Below, one piece after another: positions 37,263 to 48,259 of a stretch of DNA of 64,000 bases (its first letter is position 1; each line of letters starts with the position of its first letter). The DNA is taken from positions 1,884,708 through 1,948,707 of the forward strand of contig PTFA01000087.1 in assembly GCA_003342895.1 (NCBI GenBank), in the 5' to 3' direction. The position numbers were made by a program, and so were the translations under genes. Under the pieces are notes generated by a model. The model was not told where the DNA came from. It made no database searches and saw only the letters and a list, made by a program, of their open reading frames with translations. The DNA is from Casuarius casuarius (Eukaryota > Chordata > Aves > Casuariiformes > Casuariidae).

Positions 37263-38006
37263 TGCTGTGATTTCTCAACTATTTCTTTAGCCTAATTTAC
37301 GATGACATAGTTGCACAGATACTTGTGATTGCTAGCAGAGGGAGGAGGTGGTGTGAGGCTGGAAACAGGAAGTCAAAGGATATGGAAAAGGATTCTTCTC
37401 ACCACAGACACTACAAATGAGCTTAAAATGCTGAAGGAATCGGTGCCTTAGACCACCCATTGATTTATCATTGATTTAAAGAAAGGAAGAAAACCTGGTC
37501 TCTTAGCTTCCAGGCCCTTCATCTTCTCCACTGGATTTGTCATATGTTGTTCAAATTTTATTTATTTTTTATTTTTTTAAAAAAAGCTTTCCTCTTTCCT
37601 TCAAATATAATTTTCTCTAATTTTCAAGGCCCCAGTCAGTTTTGATTAATACTAACCATAACAAATTATTCAGCTCTGTCACTGCTAATTACCATGTCCT
37701 ATCTCGCTTCAGTTTTGTTGGCCTAACATTAGGAAGTATTTCGTGTGATTTAAGCACTTTGTTTTACTGTGCCACCTGTTCTCCTGCCCATCAGTTCCAC
37801 CTGGCTGATTCAGTTCTAAATCGCTCAGAGATGTCCTCAGTGACAGTGCACTAACTATGGCAGTGTTAATTGGACAACAGCAGGCNTGAAAAAACAAATA
37901 GTGAATTGTTAGTTATGTGTCTCTCTTCCTATGAATGACCATGTTTTGTTTTATGACTACTGATTCAATTATCATTAAAGTTATAAGAGCATCTCCATAT
38001 CATCAC

Positions 38007-38052
38007 AAATATATATATATGTGTGTGTAGGTATCTATGCACATATATATGT
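38007..38052. repeat. (AT)n(GT)n compound microsatellite
   Basis: Alternating AT, then GT, then AT after a short interruption. Simple repeat within intron 1. Confidence 0.85.
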
Positions 38053-38529
38053 TTCCTGGCTCTGCTCTTGCAAGCTGGCACGTAATAAAGCACAAGCATC
38101 ACAAGACTTGGATTAAAATGCCAAGTTCATTGTTGCCAGTTCTGTTGAACTTAATTGAATAAATCTTTCCTTCCCCTCCCTGAAAAGCTTCTAGACTTCT
38201 ACATACAGTAGTGATTAAAAAATTACCAGTAAGACTTTACTTTTAAAAACAGGCATCTTATTTCCAGTCTGATTCAGTCTTTCGTGATTGATATGCTATA
38301 TTGTTTTCTCACTGTGCTTGTTGCCTGGTCAAATTGCATGCTACTAAGTAAAATATTTTACAGAAATCTACTATGCTAATGTCTTGTTAAGCAACCTTCA
38401 TCAACAACAATATCAAGAGAAATGAAATTTACTTTCTGTAAGCCCACAATGATACGCATCAATTATATTATTCTCCTTAATTATTTATTAATTGTGTTCT
38501 ATATTAACCATTTAATTAACATTCTCTAG

Positions 38530-39890
38530 ATCTATTTCAGGCTCACAAGCCTGTAATTACCTGGATTATTCCATTTACTGCTAAAAATGTCATTAATTTT
38601 CTTCAAGTGCTCCGTAAGCTGCCTTAGTGTCACCCCAAAAATAACTGAAAAAAGAATATATATGCTTGCCAAACAGCTCTTCTAAAATAACTGGATACAA
38701 ATTACACAGAATTGCAGATTTAAAATTATGAACATTAGTATCAGCTCATTAATGTCCTGCTAAATTATTCTTGAAATGGAAATATTTAAGTCTCAGCTAT
38801 ACTAAACATCTGTCTCTTCCCAGATGCACAACAGAAGCGCTTATTGATTGGTTTTCTTTTTCATGAACTACTAGTGAATATAATATTTCCCTATAGTAAT
38901 GGTCACTGTCAGAATTTCTACAGTTTTGATTTCCCCAGGGGAAAAAAAGTCTTACTCATTTTATTCTAAACAATGTTGGCAATACATGACTCTTTTTAAC
39001 TGTTTGCTTTCTTGATTAAACTTGTAAATTCTTAACCTCTTGCTTATATTCAGTAGTATCTTTTATTTTTTTTTTGATTTTTATGCAATTTTAACTTTAA
39101 TTAAAATATCAAGCAGATTTAAAGTGATATTCCTTCTGGAAAAAGCATGGCTTCTTTTGATTGATGCTCGGTGGCATATTGTTAATCTGTTCCTGGTTAG
39201 CATTCATAGTTTTCTGTACAACTATTTTTTCTTTCACGTGTTGTGGTATATGATTGTTTTCCCTGAGAGGAACTGACTTATTTTAAACCTACAAATATTA
39301 AAGTGGTTTGGACTTCACTCATGTTTCAGATAACAAATGTAATTTATCATAATTTCTTGTACAAAAGTTACCACTAATTTTTAGCTTTGTGATCTGCTTG
39401 TCTTCATCTGCTAAGATGATTTGTTACAGAATCTGCTTGTGCTGGACACAGCATTTCTTGTTAGTGAGCAATCTGTTGTCTGTCAAAGTTTTGTAGGTTG
39501 CATTATGTCTTCCCTCCCATGCCCACGTATGTTGCTCAGAACTTAGTTATTCATGATACTGCTGATTTTTCTTTTCCGTCTTTGTTACATATGGGTGCAA
39601 TTGTCTTGAGGTTTTAATTTGATTCTGTAGCCTGTAGTAGACCCCAATTAGTAAACTACATCGTATTTACCTATTATAGCACTGATTTTTAGAAGCATTT
39701 GGCATCATTTTGCTCTTGAGCTGTCAGTGTCTTAGAAACAAACAATATTTTTATACAAATTGCCATTTTTCTTTAATTTTTCTATTTTGCTTCTTTATGA
39801 ACACCTTAAACTGTTGTTCTTGTTTTTATCAATCCAAGAATGTGACTCACCCCTGTCAGCCTCCAGTATACCAGCTAGGTGGAATTTCTT
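38530..39890 (-). mobile_element. Long decayed CR1 LINE, reverse orientation
   Basis: The plus strand reads through antisense CR1 ORF2 blocks in order. First are 'ctcacaagcctgtaattacc' with 'tggattattcc', 'cagctcttctaaaataactg' with 'gatacaaatta', and 'cttcccagatgcacaacaga' with 'agcgcttattga'. Then come 'ccctatagtaatgg', 'cttatattcagtagtatctt', 'aagtggtttggacttcactc' and 'ttttagctttgtgatctgct'. The last block is 'tgtagcctgtagtagacccc' followed by 'aatta'. This spans much of the endonuclease-reverse transcriptase coding part, with many stops and indels. It is separate from the 16.5 kb copy. Exact ends are uncertain by about 100 bp. Confidence 0.75.
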
Positions 39891-40904
39891 CTCCTAAATG
39901 AGCAATTCCAGGCTTGCTGGTTTATAGCCCAAGCTCCCAAGATTGCTGTACAGACCATTAAAGTACCTCTTTATTATCCTCTACTGTCAATGTGCGTTCA
40001 GGATGCTGAAGAGCTTATACGTCCATTTTTAGTCTGTGTAGCAATGACAGCAAGATAGGGTACCAAGATGTTGCTATTGATGTTGATGGCAATGTTTGTA
40101 TTGGGAGAGAACCTCTGCTACACTTGCAGAACATACAGCTGGTGAAGTTGAATCAATGCGCATATAGGAAACATTCTGAATCCCCCAGCTGTGAGGCTGT
40201 TCTGCAAAAAAACTAGGGTAGCCTTTTTATGACTACTGCCAGCCAAACTGCAAGGAAGCCAGATGAGGAAGCAGATAGGGAAGCAGATGGCAGCATATAA
40301 GTATGCATCACATCTCACCCTCATTTCCAGAAACACAAGAGATAAGAACAATCCTATGAAATGCTTTGATTCTAATAAAAAAAAATTTTTTTTGAGATGT
40401 TTTCAACCAGCTTAGTTGCTCAACCCACTTTCTGAACGACTGCACCCTCTAATGGGGTAAAACAGAGTGACTTTCAAAGCAGAATATTTTTGTTTTGTTT
40501 GTATTCTTCCAGTTCTTACAGGCATAATACAGTGGCCCATTCATGTTAACAATAAAACAAGCAGGCTCTTGCTGAGTTTAGATTACAGGGAAAGTGTGAA
40601 TATCCAAGAAGAACTTCATATGATTCATCTCTACTCATTGTTAATGAAAGGTGTGTAAATAGTTGTTTACATTCATGGTGAAATAAAAAGGAATTTTAAC
40701 AAAATCCTTGAAAGGAGAATTTATTTCACTTCTAAAACCCAGTCCAGAAAAAAGTATGGGTTTTGGAGTTTTTTTTTTTATTTTTTTTTTTTATTGTATG
40801 AAGTAGTTTCAGCTTACCAAAGCTTTGTGTGGAAGCAAATCTTTGAACAAATGAAGATGAGATGAAACAGACACTTAATCACGATGTCGTGTCTTGTCCA
40901 ACAG

Positions 40905-40936
40905 GTAATTCTCTAATGGACCAATGAAAGCCAACG
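40905..40936 (+). other. SHISAL1: 5' UTR part of the start-codon exon, with two upstream ATGs
   Basis: A splice acceptor, cttgtccaacag|, ends at 40904 and would start the exon at 40905. A competing acceptor, agtagtttcag|, ends at 40812 and is preceded by a long T tract (40769-40792), so the exon may begin at 40813 instead. Two ATGs precede the coding start: 40916 (ATG GAC CAA TGA, three codons) and 40924, which opens an overlapping frame. Confidence 0.55.
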
Positions 40937-41003
40937 ATGACAAGTTGTGGTCAACAGTCCTTGAATGTGCTGATGGTTCTGCTTTCATTACTCTTGTCAG
41001 CAG
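40924..41003 (+). CDS. Overlapping upstream ORF (first part), continues 48045..48132
   Basis: An ATG at 40924 lies 13 bases before the SHISAL1 start, in the +2 frame relative to it. The frame stays open across the 41003/48045 splice junction (split codon AG|C) and ends at TGA 48130-48132, giving about 55 codons (join 40924..41003, 48045..48132). Its ATG context is weak (C at -3, A at +4), whereas the main ATG has A at -3, so leaky scanning would be expected. The likely role is damping SHISAL1 translation rather than making a functional peptide. It has no recognisable domain. Frame geometry is seen; use is inferred. Confidence 0.35.
40937..41003 (+). CDS. SHISAL1: SHISAL1 coding exon 1 (start codon and signal peptide)
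   Basis: It encodes 22 full codons plus one base: MTSCGQQSLNVLMVLLSLLL then SA, followed by G of codon 23. This is the N-terminus known for SHISAL1 orthologues (MTSCGQQSLNV), an uncharged start followed by a Leu-rich hydrophobic core, so a classical secretory signal peptide with cleavage probably near Ala26. The donor is GCAG|GTAACT at 41003/41004, phase 1. The start is chosen by family match and by A at -3. An unspliced reading of the frame runs into intron, confirming it as an exon. The next exon lies 7.0 kb downstream. Confidence 0.92.
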
Positions 41004-44000
41004 GTAACTTTTATGCCAAAAATTTATCTTTCAATGATGTATGTCACAGGGAAAAAGTAGCTACAATTTAATCCTGAATTACTTCAAAACTAATGAGATC
41101 AAATGCATTGTTCGTTGAGTAATAAATAAATAAATCAGCTATGCATTTAGTAATTGGAAGCTGGAATTTGAAATGCAATTCAAAATTAAGTATAAGAAGG
41201 CAAAAGTAATGGGACACTGACAAGAAAAAGCAAGCTGAAAATTTAAGAGGCAGAGATACTGTTTTGATATTCTAGTTTTTCAGCTCATCTTAAAAAAATA
41301 AATAAATAAAATAAAAAGGTCTGCACCACTATGCAATCCAACTATTTTGCTTAATGACCATCTACTGAAAACANACCAAGTAGGGTTCCAAACGTATATT
41401 TTTATACATGCACACAGGAGTATGTGTGTATGTGAAGGACTGCACTTGGAACTTCAGCTGGTCTTGTAATAAGTGCATGTCAGAGGTGATGTAAGTTATC
41501 TTAGATATATGTAAAGAAAAATGCATGACATGTTATACAAATAGTACATCATTTTCCTGATTGGTATTATTCTGTGTAAATGTACAATTTTACCTGAAGA
41601 ATTCACTGGACAGGGAGTGGGCACCGGGTTTTTCCACTAGATGTGTGCTAGATCTGCCCTAGGTGTTTGCTATTAGTGCACAAAAAGGATTTATGCAGAA
41701 ATCTGTCAGCTGTTACACTGAGAATTAATGGAGCCCTATGATTATTAGTTGCATTTTTTTCTTCAGGAAATATCTATGACATTAAGGTTTTCTGTAATGA
41801 TGGAATAATTTTATTTTTAAAAAATTAAAGGGATCTCAGTCCAAATAATTTGGTCCTAGGAATTTTAAACTTCTAGCACAACCTCTTTCTTGAGTTGTTT
41901 TTGATTCAAAGAGATTTTGTTTTATCCACCACTACTCCTTATTCATATCCTCAACCACTATACTTAAAACTTTACTGAGCATTATATATCTTTATGCTCC
42001 AGTAACAGTTGTTACTGTAGTGTCTGTTATCCTTATAACACTCAGTATTATATCCTCATCCATTAGCTCAAGTGTGCATTTTGTTGCCCAGAGTCGTTAC
42101 TCATTTGTAAGCATTCTAGTTGATTTTTACTATTGATAGTTCATTTTCTAGCTGTAATTGACACAGTCCTTCTGTTAATAATACTACAATATTGTCAACT
42201 TGACCGCTGCTCTGCCTAATCTTACAATGTTGTCTTGCTTTACAGTGCTTCCACTGATATCCCTATGTATGGCGCTGCATCCCTAGTTATGTAACTACCC
42301 TTCCCCTATGTACTAGGATCAGGGATAGGGGTTATAGCCGTCGTTTTTCAGGTTAAAGTCTTTTCAGAAAGCTGTTTTCCTGGTACCTAAATGAAGCCAA
42401 TTATTCAAGAAGAATTCGGTGCACATAGTCCAGGAGTCAAACAGCACAAAACTTTTCCAGCAGCTCCAGTCTTTCCGTTCATTTTCATTATGTTTTCAAA
42501 CCCTTACCATTCTTTTTAGGAAACTTCTAGTAGAAATCTCCTGAGATTCCACTTCTGCAAGCATTTTCCTCAAGATAATATAATTGTCTATGTTCCAATT
42601 GAATGGGACATTAGTATTACACTGTGTGTGCAAACAGAAGTAGTTAGCCACTGGTATATATGCATTTATTCCCTCAAACCCAAGCATACAGCAAGTGTTC
42701 TGACTTGTTTTTCTCCTAGGAGAAGAAATACTCTGCCTCTGAAGTACANCTTCTTTGTTTGAGACTAATTACATAGAGTTTTTAAATAGTTTATCTATAA
42801 ATGCCAGAAAATTGTCTTTCTAAATGTGTGCCTTATCTTCTTGCTGATCTTCAGTTATTAGTATTCTATTATCTGACATTCATTACTAGCATGTAGAGTG
42901 CAGGCTTAATCTGGAATCATCGGAAGCCTTTCATGCCAGCCTAACTCTGCTCCTTGGGGAGTTTTATTACTGACATCTGTAGGCACAGGTTTAGACCCTT
43001 GCTAACTTATACCAACATTTTACAAGACTCGAATGAAATTTATTGTATATTATTTTGGAGCCAGCACAAATGTAAAATATTTGTCCAAGATGCATCAGCT
43101 TCCATAAAGGAAAACTATTGGCTTTATGCAGTGAGAATGGCAGAGCTAAAGGATGCTGCTCTTTTTGAAATGATACAAACATTCTTAGACTGAGCTGAAA
43201 TGAAAACCTAATGGCAAGACTCTTTTTGACTTCACTAGATTTACAGACTTCTGTCTGTAAGATCATGCCTCATTTCCAAGTTCTTGATCTACTAAGAGGT
43301 GCAGACTTAAATTTTCAAAACCTTTATGTATGGTTGAAAACTGCACTTAATAATTGGAAGCATAACTATCATTAGCTCCACAAGGCACAGTGAGAGTTAG
43401 GGTACAAGTAAGAGGCAAGTTCCCAGAGCAGCAGTTTTCAGGGCCTGGTTTTCATTGCGTCAGTGGCAGCAGCAGTAGAGCAAAGGTGTTTGTTTGGATA
43501 CCAAGCTGTTGGCTCAAAATGAGGATAAAGTTTGGCAGCTTTAGCTGTGTGTCTAGGAAGGAGATGTAATTGCCCAAAATGAGCAAAATTCTCTCGTGAC
43601 AGGGCGAAACAACTCTGAAAAGGAAGGCCTAAGTTCAGAGTGGGTAGGCTGTGGCTTCATTAAAATAAAGGGTGAAATCAGATTCAGAATACAGAAACTC
43701 TTCAGACTAATTTTATTTCAATATGAAAACATCAAGAGCACAAGGCCACACAGTTTTAGGGTATGTGGACACATTAATTGTACTGACGGCACAGGGAATG
43801 ACTAATAAAGGAAGGAGCAGCATACAGTCATGCTAGAAGAATATCAGTCTGTCCATTTAACTCCTAAATGTACACTTTGCAATAATGTTGATATTTAAAT
43901 TCCTTGAATGGGTTAAAATACATTTATAAAATCAGTGATGGCAGCAAGGCTGTATTAGCAAGCAAAATTTTACAGATTATTTGCACATTACAGCAATTTT

Positions 44001-44980
44001 CCTTTAGAGTAGAAAATGAATGTTCCTATATCAGAATTATCAGAGGATCTGAAGTGATTGGGGTTGTGCCAAGTAAAATGTATATATGTGAATATTTCTG
44101 TGGATACATATGGAGAGCTTATAATGACCAGCCACCTCTGAAAGCTTTTGTACTTTACAAACTTGGTAGCTAAATTAAAGATTTAATCAGCATTACACAG
44201 ATCTAACTAGAAGCAGATAGGAAAGTAACATCAGTTTGATGTACACCATCTGTTTATTTTTCAGGTAGAGTAGATAAATCTTAAGATGAGCTGAAATCAG
44301 TCATTTGAAGGATGACAGACTTCTCTAGAAATGTGTGTGAACAGAGATAGGAGGATCTGTACTACTAACCTCAGTAATACATTTCAAAGATAGTGTGAGA
44401 ATTTACACAGGCAATTCCACTTCAGAAACAGCTGCCATCTTTGCAACAGGCAACTTAGAGCCTTTCAGTCACACTACTTTTATCTAAAGAATTTCTGTAG
44501 CAATAAGGCTTTCTAATGTTCAGATTGTCTTCATACACATGCAAGATTGAAATGCACTTATTTACAGAAAAAATATCTAGTAAAAAAAATGCTCTTTGTT
44601 TGCTAGATCTCTGATTCCCAGGGCAAACACAGACAGCAAGTAAAATTATGCAGATTACCATAAATTGATATTTTTTTTTCACTGACTGGCAAATTCAGAC
44701 CAAAATTCAAACATGATATTACATGTTTTCTTGTGTATGTATTTTAATCACTAACACATTTTAATATTTAAGCCCTTGCTTAGCAATACATCTTTATTAC
44801 AGACTTAATTAATCCTCTGACCTGACATTATCTTCCATTCTCCCTCTCTTCTGTAGCCACCTTTCACCCAGCTTTCACCCCAAACAAGTTTGACTTTAAT
44901 TTTGCTTTTAAAATGGGCAAAGGATCTGTGTAGGGATATAGACTAGGGACATGGGCTGGTAAGAAAACCATTTTGCAGTG

Positions 44981-45056
44981 AGGAGTAAGTTAAACCTCTC
45001 AAGGTCCTATAGCCCTCCAGGAGTAAGTTAAACCTCTCAAGGTCCTATAGCCCTCC
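44981..45056. repeat. Exact 38-bp tandem duplication
   Basis: Bases 44981-45018 and 45019-45056 are identical 38-mers (aggagtaagttaaacc...gccctcc) in direct tandem with no spacer. Perfect identity means either a very recent duplication or an assembly error. Confidence 0.95.
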
Positions 45057-46196
45057 ATTGCATTCTCACCGCTCACAACATGCTCAAGAAAGTAATTTCT
45101 CTCTCTGAATGCTGGGCAAGAATAATGTCAGAAGAATGGAAATATTTGTTAGCTTATGAAATATAAATAACGGTTTTGATTCTGATGACGTGAGTTAGAT
45201 ACATATACAAGTCAGGTATAGCTTGGCAGGGCTGCTGTTCTTTTGGTGTACTCTAACCTGGGTATAATTCACCTAAGCTAAGTTTGTAGTAGACATGAAA
45301 AATGACATTTTTTACTATCCTCTTCACAAAGCTTGTACTGGCAATAAGTATTTTTCCCTTAAAGTATCCCAAACTTGAAACTCTCNTTTATACTAGAGGT
45401 TTAAAAATTACTGCTATGTAAATGATAGTAGTAATGTTATTTTTAAAAGGAAAAGTAAGTTAACATATCTTTAGCCATAAAAGCCATTAGACCTGCATTT
45501 TGAAAAAACGTTGATGGTTCTGCTGATAACGCATGAAAAACAAAATCTGTGCTGCATACCAGGGCTTTGCAGGCAACAAAGAAGATGGGGAAACTCTGAT
45601 TCATAGAAGTAGCTAATATAACCAAAGTACAGCTATTCCAAGTAAGAAGGAGCAGGTCAAAATGACTAAAAAGTGACAACTGCCAAATTGATCAATTTAG
45701 ACCAGTTATATTTTCTCTACAGATACGGCAGAAGTAGTACATACTTTAAGCCACAAAAATCACTGCTGCAACATGTTATTCTGATAAGAGATCTGTAGTT
45801 TCAAAGACCATTATCCCTCTTCTGGATAGGGAGAACACTGGACAAGATGGAGGAAAACAAAACCCAGAAATTGAAAGACAGGCATGTTTCAGGACAGAAC
45901 CCATAAAAGAGAAAAGTGGAAAGAAATTTTCCTTACTAGAGAGTTTATTGGACAACTTTTTCGCTTTGAAGCATCTGAAACTGGCCATTATCCATTATCC
46001 AGAAGAATTAAATGGATACTCTACTGCTAGATAGTGTTAACAAAAATACCATGGATAAACATCACTACTGAAGTGCAATATGAAGATTGTCACTCCACTT
46101 GTATTTATTAGGTCCAATAATATGAATTAAAAGCCAGCTCCTTGATCTTGAAGAAACTTACAATAGAACATTAGGCAGGTGTTACCTCGACCTGTG

Positions 46197-46218
46197 AATT
46201 TGTATGACTATACAAATT
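46197..46218. repeat. Short perfect inverted repeat
   Basis: AATTTGTAT, four-base spacer GACT, then ATACAAATT, a 9-bp perfect stem. Flanking 'gacct' and 'aggtc' extend the pairing after a small mismatch. Too short for a pre-miRNA hairpin and probably incidental. Confidence 0.6.
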
Positions 46219-47812
46219 GAGGTCAATTTACTGTATGTTTGTTGACATCAGGCATAGACTCATCTTTTTCCTAGTAATGACTAGTGGGACTATGGATAGT
46301 GTTTAAGATAAGCATGTAATGCATCCTTGTAAACTGGCAGCAAACATTTGCAAAACACTTGAGGTCTTTAAGTGCTTAACCACATGCATCTAAATGCCAT
46401 TTGACTTGCCCTAGAACATCTGTGTGTGGACAGGACCTACAAGAGACCTGTGCCTCTTAGACTGAAAACCGGAGGCCAGGCAGAACAGATTGGGGAATCC
46501 CAGCTGGTACTGCAGTCCTGTATTTAAGCCACTGAATCAAGCTCCTGTTCTTGTTAGAAGTCAAATACATATCTATAATAGCTCTACGTGGTGTAGGAAT
46601 TTCTCCCATACCAAGTTTTGCATCTCCTATTTTTTTTAGGTCAGCTTCTCAAAAAACAATAGATACATAGATAAAACTAAAATTTTCAAAACTTCGGATA
46701 TTAATCCTGGAACACTTAGTAATATTGCTATGTTAGTTAAGAGCGATGTAGGGAATTACTTGTTCAAATAAATATATATATGTNTGTAATTATCTGCTTT
46801 GTGGATTTTGTGCCCCAATTTCAACATGCACATTTGTTGCAAGAGTTACAGAGGGTCCCAATTCTGAAAACCTAAGTCTAAAGAAAGAAGATTTCATTAC
46901 CAGTTACAGAATCCTGAGATTTGAACACGGATTTTTCCCAGGCAGAGCAAGAACAGTTATGTAATTAGTTTTCCAAAAATCTATGTTCCTTTGGAAATAG
47001 CATTTTTATAGCACTTCAGTTCCTGACTCAATTCATCTACAAAGGGATTTTCTCTTCTGTTAAAGCAATGATGACAGGTATATTGTCTGTGTGGAAAAAA
47101 CATTGATATCATTCCTTAGCCAAGATGACTTTCTTCTCTGGCATACTGGGCTTTCCTGATACTGGATGCTGGTTCATCTCTCATTTTAGGAACAGAGCTG
47201 AAGTATGGGAAAGGAGCATAGCTGCTATAGGATCTATAATCCACAGAACAAGAGCCAGGTAGTAATAGGGTGATTTGGATTCTTGTGTAGTGATTGGCAC
47301 ACAACAGTCAGCCTCGAGTCTGCATTTGGAGGATATATATGGAGAGCATTTAATTTTTTTCAGGAAAACTGATAGTGAAATCAATGTGATGTACTCCTGG
47401 AAAAAATGTTTTGAAAGATGCAATAACATGAGAATTTAATAAAGAAGAAAAGTAGGAATGCTTAAGAATAGCTGTTTCTGTTAGTTCTAGATACTTGCAA
47501 ATTCAAAGTTGTTCAGGTCTGTTATACTGTTTTGTACTTTTTATTTCTAGCAGAGTGATCCTTATCAAAAGGAATGGCCTTTACAATGGAGTAGATATTT
47601 TTGACACAATAACAGTGACTATAAAGCATGTACTGCCAAACTTTTATTGCAGTTTTTATATAGGCTTTTAGCTATAATGAAGCAATCCCAGGAAGAACTA
47701 ATATGAACATTGTTTGGTCTTTGTGGGTATCTGTATATTTAAAATAGCAGTGCGAAAGTGTTTCCCTAACACTCGTGTTCCTTCGTGTGGAGGGTACTTC
47801 TTCTCTTCCTTT

Positions 47813-47834
47813 AAAAAAAAAAAGGGGGGGGGGG
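47813..47834. repeat. A11G11 homopolymer pair
   Basis: Eleven A directly followed by eleven G, a pure purine run of 22 bases. Length is prone to sequencing error. Confidence 0.9.
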
Positions 47835-48019
47835 AATAACAGTAAAAGTCAAAATATTGCAAAATGCTGGATATTTTAAGCTCTTAGTGCTAAATATTAT
47901 GATGTTGAAATCCTGAAATATCTTATTAATGTTTTTCAGAAATCAAAGAGCAATTGCTTAAGCTTAACCAAAGAAAAATTACAGTTCACAACATACAGAT
48001 AACACAAGTGACTCACTAA

Positions 48020-48259
<240 letters not shown>

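Noticed and set aside
39040..39276. 78-codon Phe/Ile-rich frame resembling a membrane protein
   Set aside because: It falls inside the reverse CR1 copy; the hydrophobicity comes from antisense A/T-rich LINE sequence.
46197..46218. Hairpin considered as a microRNA precursor
   Set aside because: The perfect stem is only 9 bp with a 4-base loop; far too short for a pre-miRNA.
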